Assembly: GCF_011320095.1 (NCBI RefSeq)
Contig: NZ_JAANOY010000001.1
Location: forward strand, 124,001-188,000
Length of the DNA stretch: 64,000 nucleotides
Direction: 5' to 3'
Source of the DNA: Cognatiluteimonas telluris
GTDB taxonomy: Bacteria; Pseudomonadota; Gammaproteobacteria; Xanthomonadales; Xanthomonadaceae
Positions 1-10,601 of the stretch are shown in pieces; positions within the stretch are counted from its first letter, which is position 1; each line of letters begins with the position of its first letter. The notes under the pieces were generated by a model. That model was not told where the DNA came from. It saw only the letters and a list, made by a program, of their open reading frames with translations, and did not search any database. The position numbers and the translations under genes are program-made.

Positions 1-2
1 TC

Positions 3-365
3 GTCGTGCATGGCTGGTTGCTGCAGGGCGATTACAACGCGCTGGTCGCCGCCGGCCTGATGCGCGACCAGGTATCGGCGCAGGCCTACCTGCCGTACAT
101 GCTCGCCGCGCACGTATTGATCGGCTTCGGCCTGACCTGGCTGTATCGCATGGGCATGCACCCCAATCGTCCGGCGCTGGGCCAGGGCCTGCGTTTCGGC
201 GCCGCGATCGCGGCGGTCGCCACCGTGCCGGGCTACCTGATCCATTACGCCGTGCAGCCGCTGCCGGCCGCGCTGGTGCACAAGCAGCTGGTGTTCGGCA
301 CGATCGCCACCCTGCTGCTCGGCCTGTTGCTTGCATGGTTGAACCCGGGACGAAGGACGCTGTGA
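3..365 (+). CDS. Integral membrane protein of unknown function, 5' end outside window
   Basis: The frame is open to the left edge, so the true start is probably outside the window; the first in-frame start codon inside is a GTG at 6. The visible 119 residues contain three hydrophobic segments, at about 32-54, 62-83 and 95-112, counted from that GTG. The last segment is followed by a short basic tail (NPGRRTL). The layout resembles small DUF1761-like membrane proteins, but I cannot assign a family with certainty. No catalytic motif is visible. It lies 86 bases upstream of a lipoprotein gene on the same strand. Confidence 0.6.
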   Translation, partial: VVHGWLLQGDYNALVAAGLMRDQVSAQAYLPYMLAAHVLIGFGLTWLYRMGMHPNRPALGQGLRFGAAIAAVATVPGYLIHYAVQPLPAALVHKQLVFGTIATLLLGLLLAWLNPGRRTL

Positions 366-451
366 TCGCCCGGAACGTCGCTGCCCGCCTCGCCACCCCA
401 CTTTCACCCATGCAGCCCGATGGTGTCGGTCCCGACCGCTGGAGCAGGCCC

Positions 452-1021
452 ATGCGACTGATGCGTACCCTGGGCCTGGCCTTCGCCGCCGCCGGCGTGC
501 TGGCTGCCTGCACCAGCATGGGCGCGATCGCCGGGTTGCTCGGCAACCAGATCTCGCTGGGTGCACCGCAATTGCAGGGCTACCTGGATACGCGGTTTCC
601 GCGCGATTACGACAAGCTCGGTGGCCTGGTCACGCTCACCGTGCTGCATCCGCGCCTGAGCATTCCGCCCGGCAGCCATCGCCTGCGGCTGGACTTCGAC
701 GTGGGTTTCGGCGCGCTCGGGCGCAACAGCCAGCAACCGGCCGGGCATTTCGCGGTCGCGAGCGGATTGCGCTTCGATGCACGTTCGCTGGGCCTGCACC
801 TGGACCAGCCCACGCTGGAGTCGGTCGATGTCCCCTCGCTCGGCGGCGCCATGGGTGGCACCGGGCGTGAACTCATCAGCCGCTGGCTGGCCGATTACGC
901 CCGCAATGAACCGGTCTACAAATTCGACGGCAGCCTCCTGCAACGCCTGGGTGCGCGTCGAATCGGGGCGACCACGATCGACGACGGGCGGGTGGTCGTG
1001 CACCTGGATCAATCGCGATGA
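452..1021 (+). CDS. DUF1439-type lipoprotein (YceB-like)
   Basis: This 189-residue protein has a lipoprotein signal peptide with lipobox L17-A-A-C20, so it is probably anchored to a periplasmic membrane face. The rest fits the DUF1439/YceB family, whose members are small beta-rich lipoproteins of unknown biochemical role. The open frame continues upstream to 335, but I chose ATG 452 because it gives a proper signal peptide and a GGAG sequence precedes it at 441-444. The stop overlaps the next start as ATGA, which suggests translational coupling. Family assignment is from overall resemblance only. Confidence 0.7.
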   Translation: MRLMRTLGLAFAAAGVLAACTSMGAIAGLLGNQISLGAPQLQGYLDTRFPRDYDKLGGLVTLTVLHPRLSIPPGSHRLRLDFDVGFGALGRNSQQPAGHFAVASGLRFDARSLGLHLDQPTLESVDVPSLGGAMGGTGRELISRWLADYARNEPVYKFDGSLLQRLGARRIGATTIDDGRVVVHLDQSR

Positions 1022-1749
1022 GCCTTCCGCGCACAGCCGCACTGGTCGTTCTGCTGGCATCGCTCGTCGCGATCCTCGGCTGCAACCCGAACCCCGGCAC
1101 CGGCAATGGCGACGCCGATCCCGGCGCGGCCAGCGAAGATCAGGTGATCCTCCCCAAGCCCGCGCCCACCGGCGGCTCGGTGACCGGGATGCCGGCGAAG
1201 CCAGGCCCCAACCCGGTCGGCGAGGCGCTCATTGCCCAGGGCGCCGCGGTAACCGACGCGGTGCCCCCAGGTAATGCATCGGCAGCCCTGGCGAATGTCA
1301 GCGGCGATATCACGATGGAAGGAAGTTCCGCGGGCGTGGCTCCCAGCGACAGCTCGATACCGGTCACCGGCGCCGAGCCTTCGGTGCAGGACGCGCTCGC
1401 CGTGATCGCCGATTACTACGCGGCAATCCAGCACCACGATTACGCGCATGCCTGGGCGCTGTGGTCCGATGGTGGACGCAGCAGCGGCCAGACGCTGCAG
1501 CAGTTCGCCGACGGCTTCGCCAATACCGATGCGGTGAGCGTGCAGCTGGGTGCGCCGGGGCGCATCGATGCCGCCGCGGGTTCGCGTTATCTCCAGGTCC
1601 CGGTCACGATCACCGCGACGCTGCATGACGGGGCCACGCGGCGTTACATCGGCAGCTACACGCTCCGGCGCGCGGTAGTCGATGGGGCCAGCGCCGACCA
1701 GCGCGCGTGGCATATCGGTTCGGCAAGCCTGCGCGCGGTGGAGCCCTGA
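1018..1749 (+). CDS. Predicted lipoprotein with a C-terminal NTF2/SnoaL-like region
   Basis: This 243-residue protein starts with a hydrophobic signal ending in a lipobox-like I-L-G-C22. A long low-complexity linker rich in Gly, Pro, Ala and Ser follows (about residues 23-120). A compact C-terminal domain begins at about residue 121 with a helix rich in Tyr, His and Ala (DYYAAIQHHDYAHAW). Helix-then-beta-strand architecture is typical of NTF2/SnoaL-like folds, but no catalytic residues are obvious. It overlaps the preceding lipoprotein gene by 4 bases, so the two are probably co-expressed. Function unknown. Confidence 0.65.
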   Translation: MSLPRTAALVVLLASLVAILGCNPNPGTGNGDADPGAASEDQVILPKPAPTGGSVTGMPAKPGPNPVGEALIAQGAAVTDAVPPGNASAALANVSGDITMEGSSAGVAPSDSSIPVTGAEPSVQDALAVIADYYAAIQHHDYAHAWALWSDGGRSSGQTLQQFADGFANTDAVSVQLGAPGRIDAAAGSRYLQVPVTITATLHDGATRRYIGSYTLRRAVVDGASADQRAWHIGSASLRAVEP

Positions 1750-1753
1750 GGCT

Positions 1754-1847
1754 GCCGCCATGCGCAATTGGCGGCCTTCATCGGGACTCGGCCGGCTGGG
1801 ATCGCATCCCAGTCCGATCCACGAAAGTGGGCGGGATCGTACGATCC
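1754..1847. promoter_or_regulatory. Cluster of inverted repeats before a glycan gene pair
   Basis: Three dyads lie in about 95 bases. One is a 7-bp stem at 1754-1760/1769-1775 (GCCGCCA/TGGCGGC). The second is a 7-bp stem with a 3-base loop at 1796-1812 (CTGGGAT CGC ATCCCAG). The third is a perfect 14-base palindrome at 1834-1847 (GGATCGTACGATCC). The first may end the upstream operon, but no T tract follows it. The palindrome is about 85 bases before the start at 1931 and looks like a dimeric repressor site. This is inference only. Confidence 0.35.
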
Positions 1848-1930
1848 GATGATGCCAACGGGACGGCGTGTCGCCCGACCCATGCAAAATGGGCACAACG
1901 GCAGCGCCTGCGCCTAACCAGAATGAGCTG

Positions 1931-3166
1931 ATGTCGCTTTCAATACTCGTCGCCACGCCGCCTGGATACAACCCGGGCATGTCAGCGGTCGAAACGGGCC
2001 TGCGTCTTTTCCTGCGCCGGCATCGGCTGGAATCTTCGGCGACCGTCTATCGGGTGCACTCGATCGAGGATCGGGTGCCCAGCAAGGAACGTACGGACAC
2101 AGCGCTCCTGGACGCTGCCGCAAGTTCCGGGCTGGCCTGCCGCGATTTTTCCCAGCCCGGGGAGCGGGAACGGTTCCTCGCGGCAGATCGCATCCTGTAC
2201 TGGGGCGATTTCCTGCACATGGCCCAGTACCTCCGCGCGCTCCAAGGCATCGATTCACGCTTGCGTGACGCCGCGAAGGCAGCGGCCGGACCGTCGATCA
2301 ACGATGACTTGTTGATGTCCGGCACGCCGGATCCGGTACTTGCCCGCACCTGTTCGTTCGGCACCACCCTGCTGTTCAACACGATCGAGGATGAATCCTC
2401 GCCTGGTTATGGCGCCGCGTTGAGGCGCTTCATCGCCGGGGCACGTCGGTTATGGGTGCGCGATGTGATCTCCGCCGGCAAGCTGGCACGCCTGTCTGGG
2501 GACTATCGCACCGGATTCTGGGGCGGTGACTGCGCACAGGCGATTGATCGGGACGGACTGGCGTCGCTTTACCCGTCATGCGCGGGAACGGCGACTGCCG
2601 ACGTTGTCGGCTGGTTCGTCGGGCGCGGCGGCGGCAGTCGGGACGTCATCGGCGACGTGGCGCTTCGGTGGGCAACGGCACTGGGCCTGCAACGGCACTG
2701 GTTGCCTTGGGGATCCCGCTCCGCGTTTCCGGCGCTGGCCGCCGGCGAGGGGCATCCGACGACCTCGTTTCCTTCGCTGCTGCGCAGACTGCTCGAATGC
2801 CGGATGGTCGTGACGGACACCTACCATCTCGGGGTCGTGGCCTGGACGCTCGGGATTCCCGCAGTGATGTTCTTCAACCCGTTCTCGCCCGCTGCGCAAA
2901 GCGTCAACAGCGGCCGCAATGGTTACTGGCGCGACAAGCGTGAAGTCTTCTACAGCCAGTACGACATCCTGGATTTCCTGATCCGTCCGGAAGAAGCCGC
3001 GGACGCGGCCGCTCTTGCCGCACGCGAAGCGCGCATCCTTGCCAAGGCCGGGGATGACGCGCTGGTCCATGCGATCTCGCAAGGCGTTCGCGGCCACGCA
3101 CAGGCGGCAAGCGCGGACCTCGCGATGGCGCTCGCCGGAGACCGAGCCGGAGTTCCGGCCGCGTGA
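1931..3166 (+). CDS. Polysaccharide pyruvyl transferase-like protein
   Basis: The 411-residue protein resembles polysaccharide pyruvyl transferases, which add pyruvate ketals to surface glycans or act as related modifying enzymes. The clearest signature is near the C-terminus, where a segment reading VVTDTYHLGVVAWTLGIPAV matches the family's conserved Asp-x-x-His-Gly/Leu region before a hydrophobic GIP turn. An open frame extends upstream to 1868; I prefer ATG 1931 because the beta-strand SLSILVATPP starts right after it. Its stop overlaps the next gene, a glycosyltransferase. Codon use is less GC-biased than in flanking genes, which hints at acquisition. The acceptor is unknown. Confidence 0.6.
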   Translation: MSLSILVATPPGYNPGMSAVETGLRLFLRRHRLESSATVYRVHSIEDRVPSKERTDTALLDAAASSGLACRDFSQPGERERFLAADRILYWGDFLHMAQYLRALQGIDSRLRDAAKAAAGPSINDDLLMSGTPDPVLARTCSFGTTLLFNTIEDESSPGYGAALRRFIAGARRLWVRDVISAGKLARLSGDYRTGFWGGDCAQAIDRDGLASLYPSCAGTATADVVGWFVGRGGGSRDVIGDVALRWATALGLQRHWLPWGSRSAFPALAAGEGHPTTSFPSLLRRLLECRMVVTDTYHLGVVAWTLGIPAVMFFNPFSPAAQSVNSGRNGYWRDKREVFYSQYDILDFLIRPEEAADAAALAAREARILAKAGDDALVHAISQGVRGHAQAASADLAMALAGDRAGVPAA

Positions 3167-3981
3167 GGATCGTTGCCTTGATGACCGTCCGCAACGAGGC
3201 GCTCTACCTGCGTCGCTGCCTGTCCCACCTCCTGGAGCAGGGCATCGATGTCTGTGTGATCGACAACGATTCGAGCGACGGCAGCGCCGACATCGTGCGG
3301 GAGTTCGCCGGGCGCGGCATCTTCCTGGAACGGTATCCCTATCCGGGCTACTTCGATCTCGAGGGGATCCTTCGCAACGAGGAGCGCCTTGCTCGGACAC
3401 TCGATGCCGACTGGTTCATGCATTACGACGCGGATGAGATCCGCGAAGCACCCGAGCCATTCGCCTCTTTGCGTGAGGCCATCGAAGCCGCCGATCTCGA
3501 AGGATTCAACGCGATCAATTTCGACGAATTCCTGTTCTTCCCGACGTCATGCGACGAGCGGTACGAGGGCACGGATTACGTTGCCGCGATGCGCAGGTAT
3601 TACTTCTTCGCGCCGCGGGAAAATCGCCAGGTAAAGCTTTGGAAGCGGACAGGGAGTCCTGTTGACCTCGTATCTACCGGTGGCCACGCCGCGGTGTTCG
3701 AAGGTCGCAAGATCCATCCATCGCCCTTCATCCTGCGCCATTACGTCGCGTTGAGCTATTCGCATGCTGTGGAAAAATACACACGCCAACGCTCGTATTC
3801 GCAGCGTGAGGTTTCAGAGCTTGGATGGCATGGCGTTCGATCGCGCGTGCGGACTGCCGTCGACATCGTCCTGCCGCCAGCAGACAGGATGCACACGCTG
3901 GTGGGAAGGCAATTCGATCGCTCGCGCCCGGAGCCGAAGCATCTGTTCTTCGCCACCCCGAAGGCGGCCGGCAGCCCCTAG
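3163..3981 (+). CDS. Family 2 glycosyltransferase
   Basis: This 272-residue enzyme carries the GT-A fold N-terminus MRIVALMTVRNEALYLRRC, a nucleotide-sugar motif (VIDNDSSDGS) and a DxD metal site in HYDADE at about residues 87-92. It probably transfers a sugar from a nucleotide donor to a surface glycan on the cytoplasmic side. No membrane segment is evident. Translation starts at a GTG overlapping the stop of the pyruvyl transferase-like gene by 4 bases, so the two form an operon. The gene also has more A/T-ending codons than its neighbours. Donor and acceptor cannot be read from sequence. Confidence 0.82.
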   Translation: MRIVALMTVRNEALYLRRCLSHLLEQGIDVCVIDNDSSDGSADIVREFAGRGIFLERYPYPGYFDLEGILRNEERLARTLDADWFMHYDADEIREAPEPFASLREAIEAADLEGFNAINFDEFLFFPTSCDERYEGTDYVAAMRRYYFFAPRENRQVKLWKRTGSPVDLVSTGGHAAVFEGRKIHPSPFILRHYVALSYSHAVEKYTRQRSYSQREVSELGWHGVRSRVRTAVDIVLPPADRMHTLVGRQFDRSRPEPKHLFFATPKAAGSP

Positions 3982-4028
3982 GCACGGCTGGCACCGGCTT
4001 CTGGCCGCTGCTTCGCGCCTGTTGCCGA

Positions 4029-6305
4029 CTAGAGCTCGAACCGGTAACTCAGCTTTACCAGCAACTGCTCGCTGTCGCGCAGCGAGAACGCATCCCCCAG
4101 CAAGGGACCGACCTGCTGCGCGTACGCCTGGGTTCCGGCGCCGCCGCGCACGTAGGCGATATAGAGGTTGGACAGCGGCGCCAGCTCATAGCGATAGCGG
4201 ATCTGAAACCCGAGGTTGCGCAGGCTGAAGTCCGACACCGGCTCGTCGCTGGCCACCGCCGCCCCGTCCGGCGCCACGCGCCACGCCTGGCGCACGCGCG
4301 CATCGAGCGCGATCGTCTCCAGCTTCACCCGCAGTTCCTGCTTCGGGCTGATGATCCATTGCACGCCGCCGTTGAGCGACAGCTGGTTGGCGCGGTAGCT
4401 GGCAAGCAGGTTGCCGGGAGCGTCGACGGTCGGCGGCTGCAGCAACCAGTCCGGGTTGTGCAGTGCTAACAACCCCGCCGAGAAACTCAGGTTGTCGTTG
4501 ACGAAATACGTCGGCTCGAAATCGAGCTCGATCGAACCATGCGCCGGCCCATCGAGCCCCTCGGCCGCGTACCGCAGGTGCCAGTAGCGCGACCAGCGAC
4601 CCTTGCGCGGCGTGAAGCGCTCGTAGAACCCGTAGAGTTTGCCGGGTACGTCGACGACGCCGTTGCCGCGCGTGACCAGGTCGTCGTGGCCGGCGCTGAA
4701 GTACGCCAGCTGCATGAAGTCGTTGCCGCCGTTGCGCAGGTCGCTGGCCACCTCGGCCTGGGCGGCGTCCGACAGGCGCACGCCATGGTCGTTGCGGCGC
4801 GCGGCGAAGGTGTAGCGCCAGTCGTGCGCGGCGTACCGCGAGGCGGCCGGAAGCCCGGTCTCGCGATGCGCGAACTGGTAACGCAGGTAGTTGTAGTTGT
4901 TGCGTTGCAGGTAGCCGAAGTCGTTGAGCTGCAATCCGTCGCCCAGGTGCTCGGCATAGAGCTGCTGGCGCCACTGGTTGCCCAGGTCCTGGTCGACCAG
5001 CACCTGCACGCCTGTGTCCCGTGTCGCCTGGCCCTGCGGCTGTATGTCGCTGCCGACGACAGTGGTGCGGATGCCGAGCCGGGGATTGGGATTCCAGCGA
5101 TGGTCGAACTCGTAGACGGTCGCCTCGCGATCGAGGAACGGACGGTCGACGCGCGTCACCATCGCGCCGATGCCCTGCGAATCGAAATCGCGCGTGGCGC
5201 GCATCGCGTAGAAGTCGCGGCCGACCTCATCGGCTTCGGTGGCGGCGAACAGGCCGTAATTGATGCCCGCCGCGCTGCCGTTGAGTTTCACCGCGGCAGT
5301 GACGTCGCCGGCGCCGCTGCCGTCGTCGGCGGGGCCGCCGACGCGGCGGGTGTAGATCAGACGATCGGCGCCGAGTGATCCGAACGGCACATCGAAGAAC
5401 CCCTGGTTCTCGGTGAAGAACGGACGCTTGTCGCTGAAGAAGGTCTCGACCGCGCTGAAATTGACCACCAGCTGGTCGCTCTCGACCTGGCCGAAGTCGG
5501 GATTGAGCGTGGCGCTGAGCTGGAAGCCGCCGTTGGGCTTCCAGAAGACGTCGGCGCCGGTATCGAAGTCGCTCCGGCCGCGAATGTTGTCGAAGACGCC
5601 GACGGCGAACGGCGTGATCGCCAGCAGTGACTGGCTGTAGGCGGGGATCTCGATCGGCGCCAGCACCGACAGGAACCGCGGCTCGGCGAAGGGCACCGCG
5701 GGCCACGACATGCGCTCGCCGGTCACGCCCACGACGCGATCGATCGAGACGCCGATCGTGCGCTTGCCTCCCTTGCCCGCGCGCATCGGGGCGGCGTTCC
5801 AGGGGATCAGCAACTCCACCGACCAGCCTTCGGCATCGTCGCTGACGGCGTGCCGCCAGTTGCCATCCCAATCGGTGCTGAACTGGTTTTGGTTGGTGAT
5901 CGTGGCGTCGATGATGCTGTCGGACAGCAGCACCGTGAAGTTGTAGCCGGTGCGGCCGTCGCCATCGAAGTCGACATAGAGGTTGACGCGGTCGGCCTGC
6001 GCTCCGGCATCGCGCTGCGCGACCTGGCGCGTGCGCGGCACGCTCGCAGGCTGGGTGTTGTGCATCGCGATCGCCAGGCCTTCGGGCGTGGCGAGGATCC
6101 AGCCTTCGGTCGGATACGGTGCCGGCGCCTTCGACGCCGGGACGGTCAGGCGGAAGTCGGTGACATGTCGCGCGCCGGCCCACTCGGCCGGATCGATGCG
6201 GCCGTCGATGACGACGCGACTCGCGTCGACGGGATGGGTGTCCTGCGCCCGGGCCGGAGGTGCCAGCGCGGCGCCGATGAGGGCGAGCAGCAACAAGCGG
6301 CGCAT
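4029..6305 (-). CDS. DUF5916 outer-membrane protein with N-terminal CBM9-like domain
   Basis: The 758-residue protein begins with a signal peptide (cleavage after APPARA, about residue 20). Next comes a carbohydrate-binding family 9-like domain (VVIDGRIDPAEW, then DFDGDGRTGYNF). The long C-terminal region of alternating polar and aromatic strands, ending in KLSYRFEL, is typical of an outer-membrane barrel with a terminal aromatic. DUF5916 proteins are widespread in Xanthomonadaceae and Bacteroidetes and have no settled role. It converges with the glycosyltransferase across a 47-base gap. Start at 6305 gives a good signal peptide. Confidence 0.85.
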   Translation of the reverse strand: MRRLLLLALIGAALAPPARAQDTHPVDASRVVIDGRIDPAEWAGARHVTDFRLTVPASKAPAPYPTEGWILATPEGLAIAMHNTQPASVPRTRQVAQRDAGAQADRVNLYVDFDGDGRTGYNFTVLLSDSIIDATITNQNQFSTDWDGNWRHAVSDDAEGWSVELLIPWNAAPMRAGKGGKRTIGVSIDRVVGVTGERMSWPAVPFAEPRFLSVLAPIEIPAYSQSLLAITPFAVGVFDNIRGRSDFDTGADVFWKPNGGFQLSATLNPDFGQVESDQLVVNFSAVETFFSDKRPFFTENQGFFDVPFGSLGADRLIYTRRVGGPADDGSGAGDVTAAVKLNGSAAGINYGLFAATEADEVGRDFYAMRATRDFDSQGIGAMVTRVDRPFLDREATVYEFDHRWNPNPRLGIRTTVVGSDIQPQGQATRDTGVQVLVDQDLGNQWRQQLYAEHLGDGLQLNDFGYLQRNNYNYLRYQFAHRETGLPAASRYAAHDWRYTFAARRNDHGVRLSDAAQAEVASDLRNGGNDFMQLAYFSAGHDDLVTRGNGVVDVPGKLYGFYERFTPRKGRWSRYWHLRYAAEGLDGPAHGSIELDFEPTYFVNDNLSFSAGLLALHNPDWLLQPPTVDAPGNLLASYRANQLSLNGGVQWIISPKQELRVKLETIALDARVRQAWRVAPDGAAVASDEPVSDFSLRNLGFQIRYRYELAPLSNLYIAYVRGGAGTQAYAQQVGPLLGDAFSLRDSEQLLVKLSYRFEL

Positions 6306-6427
6306 GCGCGGGGACTCCAGCCAGTGGCGCGCAGCCTACGCGCCAGCGCCCGCGCTGCCGCCTGACGGAAGTCATGGCAACCCTTTGCATGGCTTGCGCA
6401 TCCGCCCTGCGCTACGCCCGGGTCCCG

Positions 6428-6526
6428 GTAGGAGCGGCTTGAGCGGCGAGCTTCCGGCGGTCCTGGTGCAGTCAAGAGCTCGCGGCTGGAGCCGCTCCTC
6501 CGCGCGGCAGCCGCTCCTGCGGGGAA
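6428..6526. repeat. Palindromic intergenic repeat, family A (inverted set)
   Basis: This spacer holds three partial copies of a repeat with core GCGGCTGGAGCCGC. A reverse-orientation copy is at about 6428-6450, a full forward copy at 6477-6499, and a partial copy (GGCAGCCGCTCCTGCGGGG) follows. Similar copies occur at four other intergenic places in the window. The core can form a stable hairpin and could act as a REP-like element or transcription barrier. The copies lie between two minus-strand genes. Confidence 0.7.
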
Positions 6527-6532
6527 CGCCGC

Positions 6533-6997
6533 TCAGCGCTTGGGCTTGAGCATCGTGCCGGTGCAGTTCTTCGCGCCGCAGTGGCAGGCCCAGATCTTCT
6601 TCATGCGCGCGGTGTGCGGCTCGTCCAGGGTGATGCCGTAGTCGTAGGTCAACTCGTCGCCGGGCCTGATCGCGCGCTTGGCTTCGATGAAGACCTTGGA
6701 CTTCTTCGGGTCTTTCTCGTTTTCCTCGAGCACCGCTTCGCAGTTGGGATTGCAGCTGTAGTTGATCCAGCGCGCGCTGTTGCCGCCGAAGTTGGCGTCG
6801 ATCACCCAGTCGTCGTCCAGCGTGAACAGGAAGGTATGGCCACTGTCCGCCGCGCCGGTGTCGCCGGCATCGACCTCGGCATGGGTGCGCCGCTGGCCCT
6901 TGTATTCGACGATGCGTTCGCCCTTGGCGATGGGGACCAGCGCGAACACGCCGTTGCCGTGGATGGCGGATTTGCGGGCGACGATCTTGCGGGGCAT
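6533..6997 (-). CDS. SET-domain protein lysine methyltransferase
   Basis: This 154-residue protein is almost entirely a SET domain. The AdoMet and active-site motifs are visible: NYSCNPN at 79-85 (canonical NHSCxPN) and ELTYDYG at 115-121. A post-SET zinc-binding cluster CHCGAKNC is at 138-145. Family members transfer methyl groups from AdoMet to lysines; free-living bacteria carry a few of them, with mostly unknown protein targets. I chose ATG 6997 because the domain begins at residue 4; the frame is open further upstream without support. It is divergent from the cytochrome c gene, with a 120-base gap. Confidence 0.88.
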   Translation of the reverse strand: MPRKIVARKSAIHGNGVFALVPIAKGERIVEYKGQRRTHAEVDAGDTGAADSGHTFLFTLDDDWVIDANFGGNSARWINYSCNPNCEAVLEENEKDPKKSKVFIEAKRAIRPGDELTYDYGITLDEPHTARMKKIWACHCGAKNCTGTMLKPKR

Positions 6998-7117
6998 GCG
7001 TTGGGTTCCGTGCTGGAGTCGGCCATTGTCGCCCGGAGTGGCGTGACGAAGCCATGGCCATGGCCGCTGCGCGCCATGGCTTGCGTATTGGCGCTTGTCT
7101 CCTCCTGCACCACGACC

Positions 7118-7714
7118 ATGATCCTTCCGTTGAACCGCCCCGCCCTGCCCCTGACGTCGATCGGCACCATCATGCTCTGCGCCGCCGTCGTGACGGCCAC
7201 CGCCGGCTGCAGTCGCGGCGTCGCCCCGGCGAGCGCCGAACCTCGCAGCGACGCGGCTGTTGCTGCGGCCGGCGCCAGGGGCGGCGAAGCGGACACCCTC
7301 GCCCGCGGCGAGTACCTCGTGCGCATGGGCGGCTGCAACGACTGCCACACCCCGGGCTGGAACGAGAGCGGCGGCACCTTGCCGACATCGCAATGGCTGG
7401 TCGGTTCGCCGCTGGGCAACCACGGCCCGTGGGGCACGACCTATCCGGCCAACCTGCGCTTGAAACTGGCCGATATGGATGAGGCGGGCTGGATGCAGTA
7501 CAGCGCCAACCTGCATACCCGCCCGCTGATGCCGGACTTCACCCTGCGCGCGATGCATGAAGACGATCGCCGCGCGCTGTACCGCTTCGTGCATTCGCTG
7601 GGCCCGGCGGGCCAGCCCGCACCGGCCTACCTGCCGCCCGGCGCGACCCCGCCACCGCCCTACCTCGATCTCGTACTGCCGCCGCCCCAGCCACCGGCGC
7701 CAACCGGTACCTGA
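7118..7714 (+). CDS. Monoheme cytochrome c, predicted lipoprotein
   Basis: The 198-residue protein has one covalent heme site, CNDCH at residues 73-77. A hydrophobic N-terminus ends in lipobox-like T-A-G-C31, so the mature protein is probably a membrane-anchored periplasmic electron carrier. A Met in RPLMPDF is a likely sixth ligand. The C-terminal quarter is Pro-rich and probably flexible. Start codons at 7076 and 7171 are also possible; 7118 gives a reasonable signal peptide. The partner enzyme is not evident from neighbours: upstream is a divergent SET protein, downstream the SUF regulator. Confidence 0.8.
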   Translation: MILPLNRPALPLTSIGTIMLCAAVVTATAGCSRGVAPASAEPRSDAAVAAAGARGGEADTLARGEYLVRMGGCNDCHTPGWNESGGTLPTSQWLVGSPLGNHGPWGTTYPANLRLKLADMDEAGWMQYSANLHTRPLMPDFTLRAMHEDDRRALYRFVHSLGPAGQPAPAYLPPGATPPPPYLDLVLPPPQPPAPTGT

Positions 7715-7732
7715 CCCGGCCGCCGGGAGTGC

Positions 7733-7770
7733 TTGGCCCGGGGACGGGGAAATCGTACAATTTCGGTACG
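7733..7770 (+). promoter_or_regulatory. Sigma-70-like promoter with overlapping dyad for the SUF regulator
   Basis: A -35-like TTGGCC (7733-7738) and a -10-like TACAAT (7756-7761) are separated by 17 bases and lie about 28 bases before the regulator ATG. The dyad CGTAC-N7-GTACG (7754-7758/7766-7770) covers the -10 and the expected start site. This is a good position for repression by the Rrf2-type product of the downstream gene. The boxes are seen in sequence; function is inferred. Confidence 0.5.
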
Positions 7771-7788
7771 CTTTCTCCGGCCAGGGCC

Positions 7789-8235
7789 ATGCTCCGCGTC
7801 ACCAAGCTCACCGATTACGCCACCGTGGTCCTGACCGTGCTCGCCGCGCGGCCGGACGACGTGCTCAGCGCGACCGAACTGGCCGAGCAGGCCGGACTCG
7901 AGGTCCCCACCGTCGCCAAGCTGCTCAAGCCGCTGGCGCAGGCCGGGCTGGTCGCGGCCTTCCGTGGCAGCAACGGCGGTTACCGGCTGGCGCGCGCCGC
8001 GAGCGACATCTCGCTGGTGCAGATCGTCGAGGCGATGGAAGGCCCGCTGGGGATGACCGAATGCAGCCTGCATGACGGCGCCTGCGGCATCGAATCCTCC
8101 TGCGGCGTGCGCGCCAACTGGCGCCGGATCAACGACGTCGTCGCCGATGCCCTGCGCGAAGTCACCCTGGCGCAGATGCTGGCCCCGCCGCCGCGGCTCC
8201 CGCGACGCATCCCCGCCACGCTGGCCACGGCCTGA
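7789..8235 (+). CDS. Rrf2-family SUF operon regulator (Fe-S sensing)
   Basis: The 148-residue protein has an N-terminal winged helix typical of Rrf2/IscR regulators ([11 protein letters not shown], then [20 protein letters not shown]). Cysteines at 92, 99 and 105 match the spacing expected for a [2Fe-2S]-binding Rrf2 protein. It belongs to the SUF-specific subgroup and probably adjusts cluster synthesis to Fe-S status. ATG 7789 is chosen over an upstream GTG at 7729 because the domain begins at its fourth residue and the promoter lies between. It precedes sufB by 8 bases, so it is the first gene of the operon. Confidence 0.9.
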   Translation: MLRVTKLTDYATVVLTVLAARPDDVLSATELAEQAGLEVPTVAKLLKPLAQAGLVAAFRGSNGGYRLARAASDISLVQIVEAMEGPLGMTECSLHDGACGIESSCGVRANWRRINDVVADALREVTLAQMLAPPPRLPRRIPATLATA

Positions 8236-8243
8236 GGCACGAC

Positions 8244-9701
<1,458 letters not shown>

Positions 9702-9785
9702 CCCGGCCGTGGTGGGCAGGCGCGGCGCCAAGCGCGAGCTCTGCCGTACCCGCCATCGCCAGCCACAGACTTCCCGGACAAAAAG

Positions 9786-9809
9786 CCCGCGGCTGGAGCC
9801 GCTCCTACC
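9786..9809. repeat. Palindromic intergenic repeat, family A
   Basis: One forward copy with core GCGGCTGGAGCCGC followed by TCCTACC lies in the sufB-sufC spacer. A hairpin here could attenuate transcription between sufB and sufC or stabilise the sufB end. Confidence 0.65.
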
Positions 9810-9830
9810 AAAGAATCCTGGAACCGTTGC

Positions 9831-10600
<770 letters not shown>

Positions 10601-10601
<1 letters not shown>

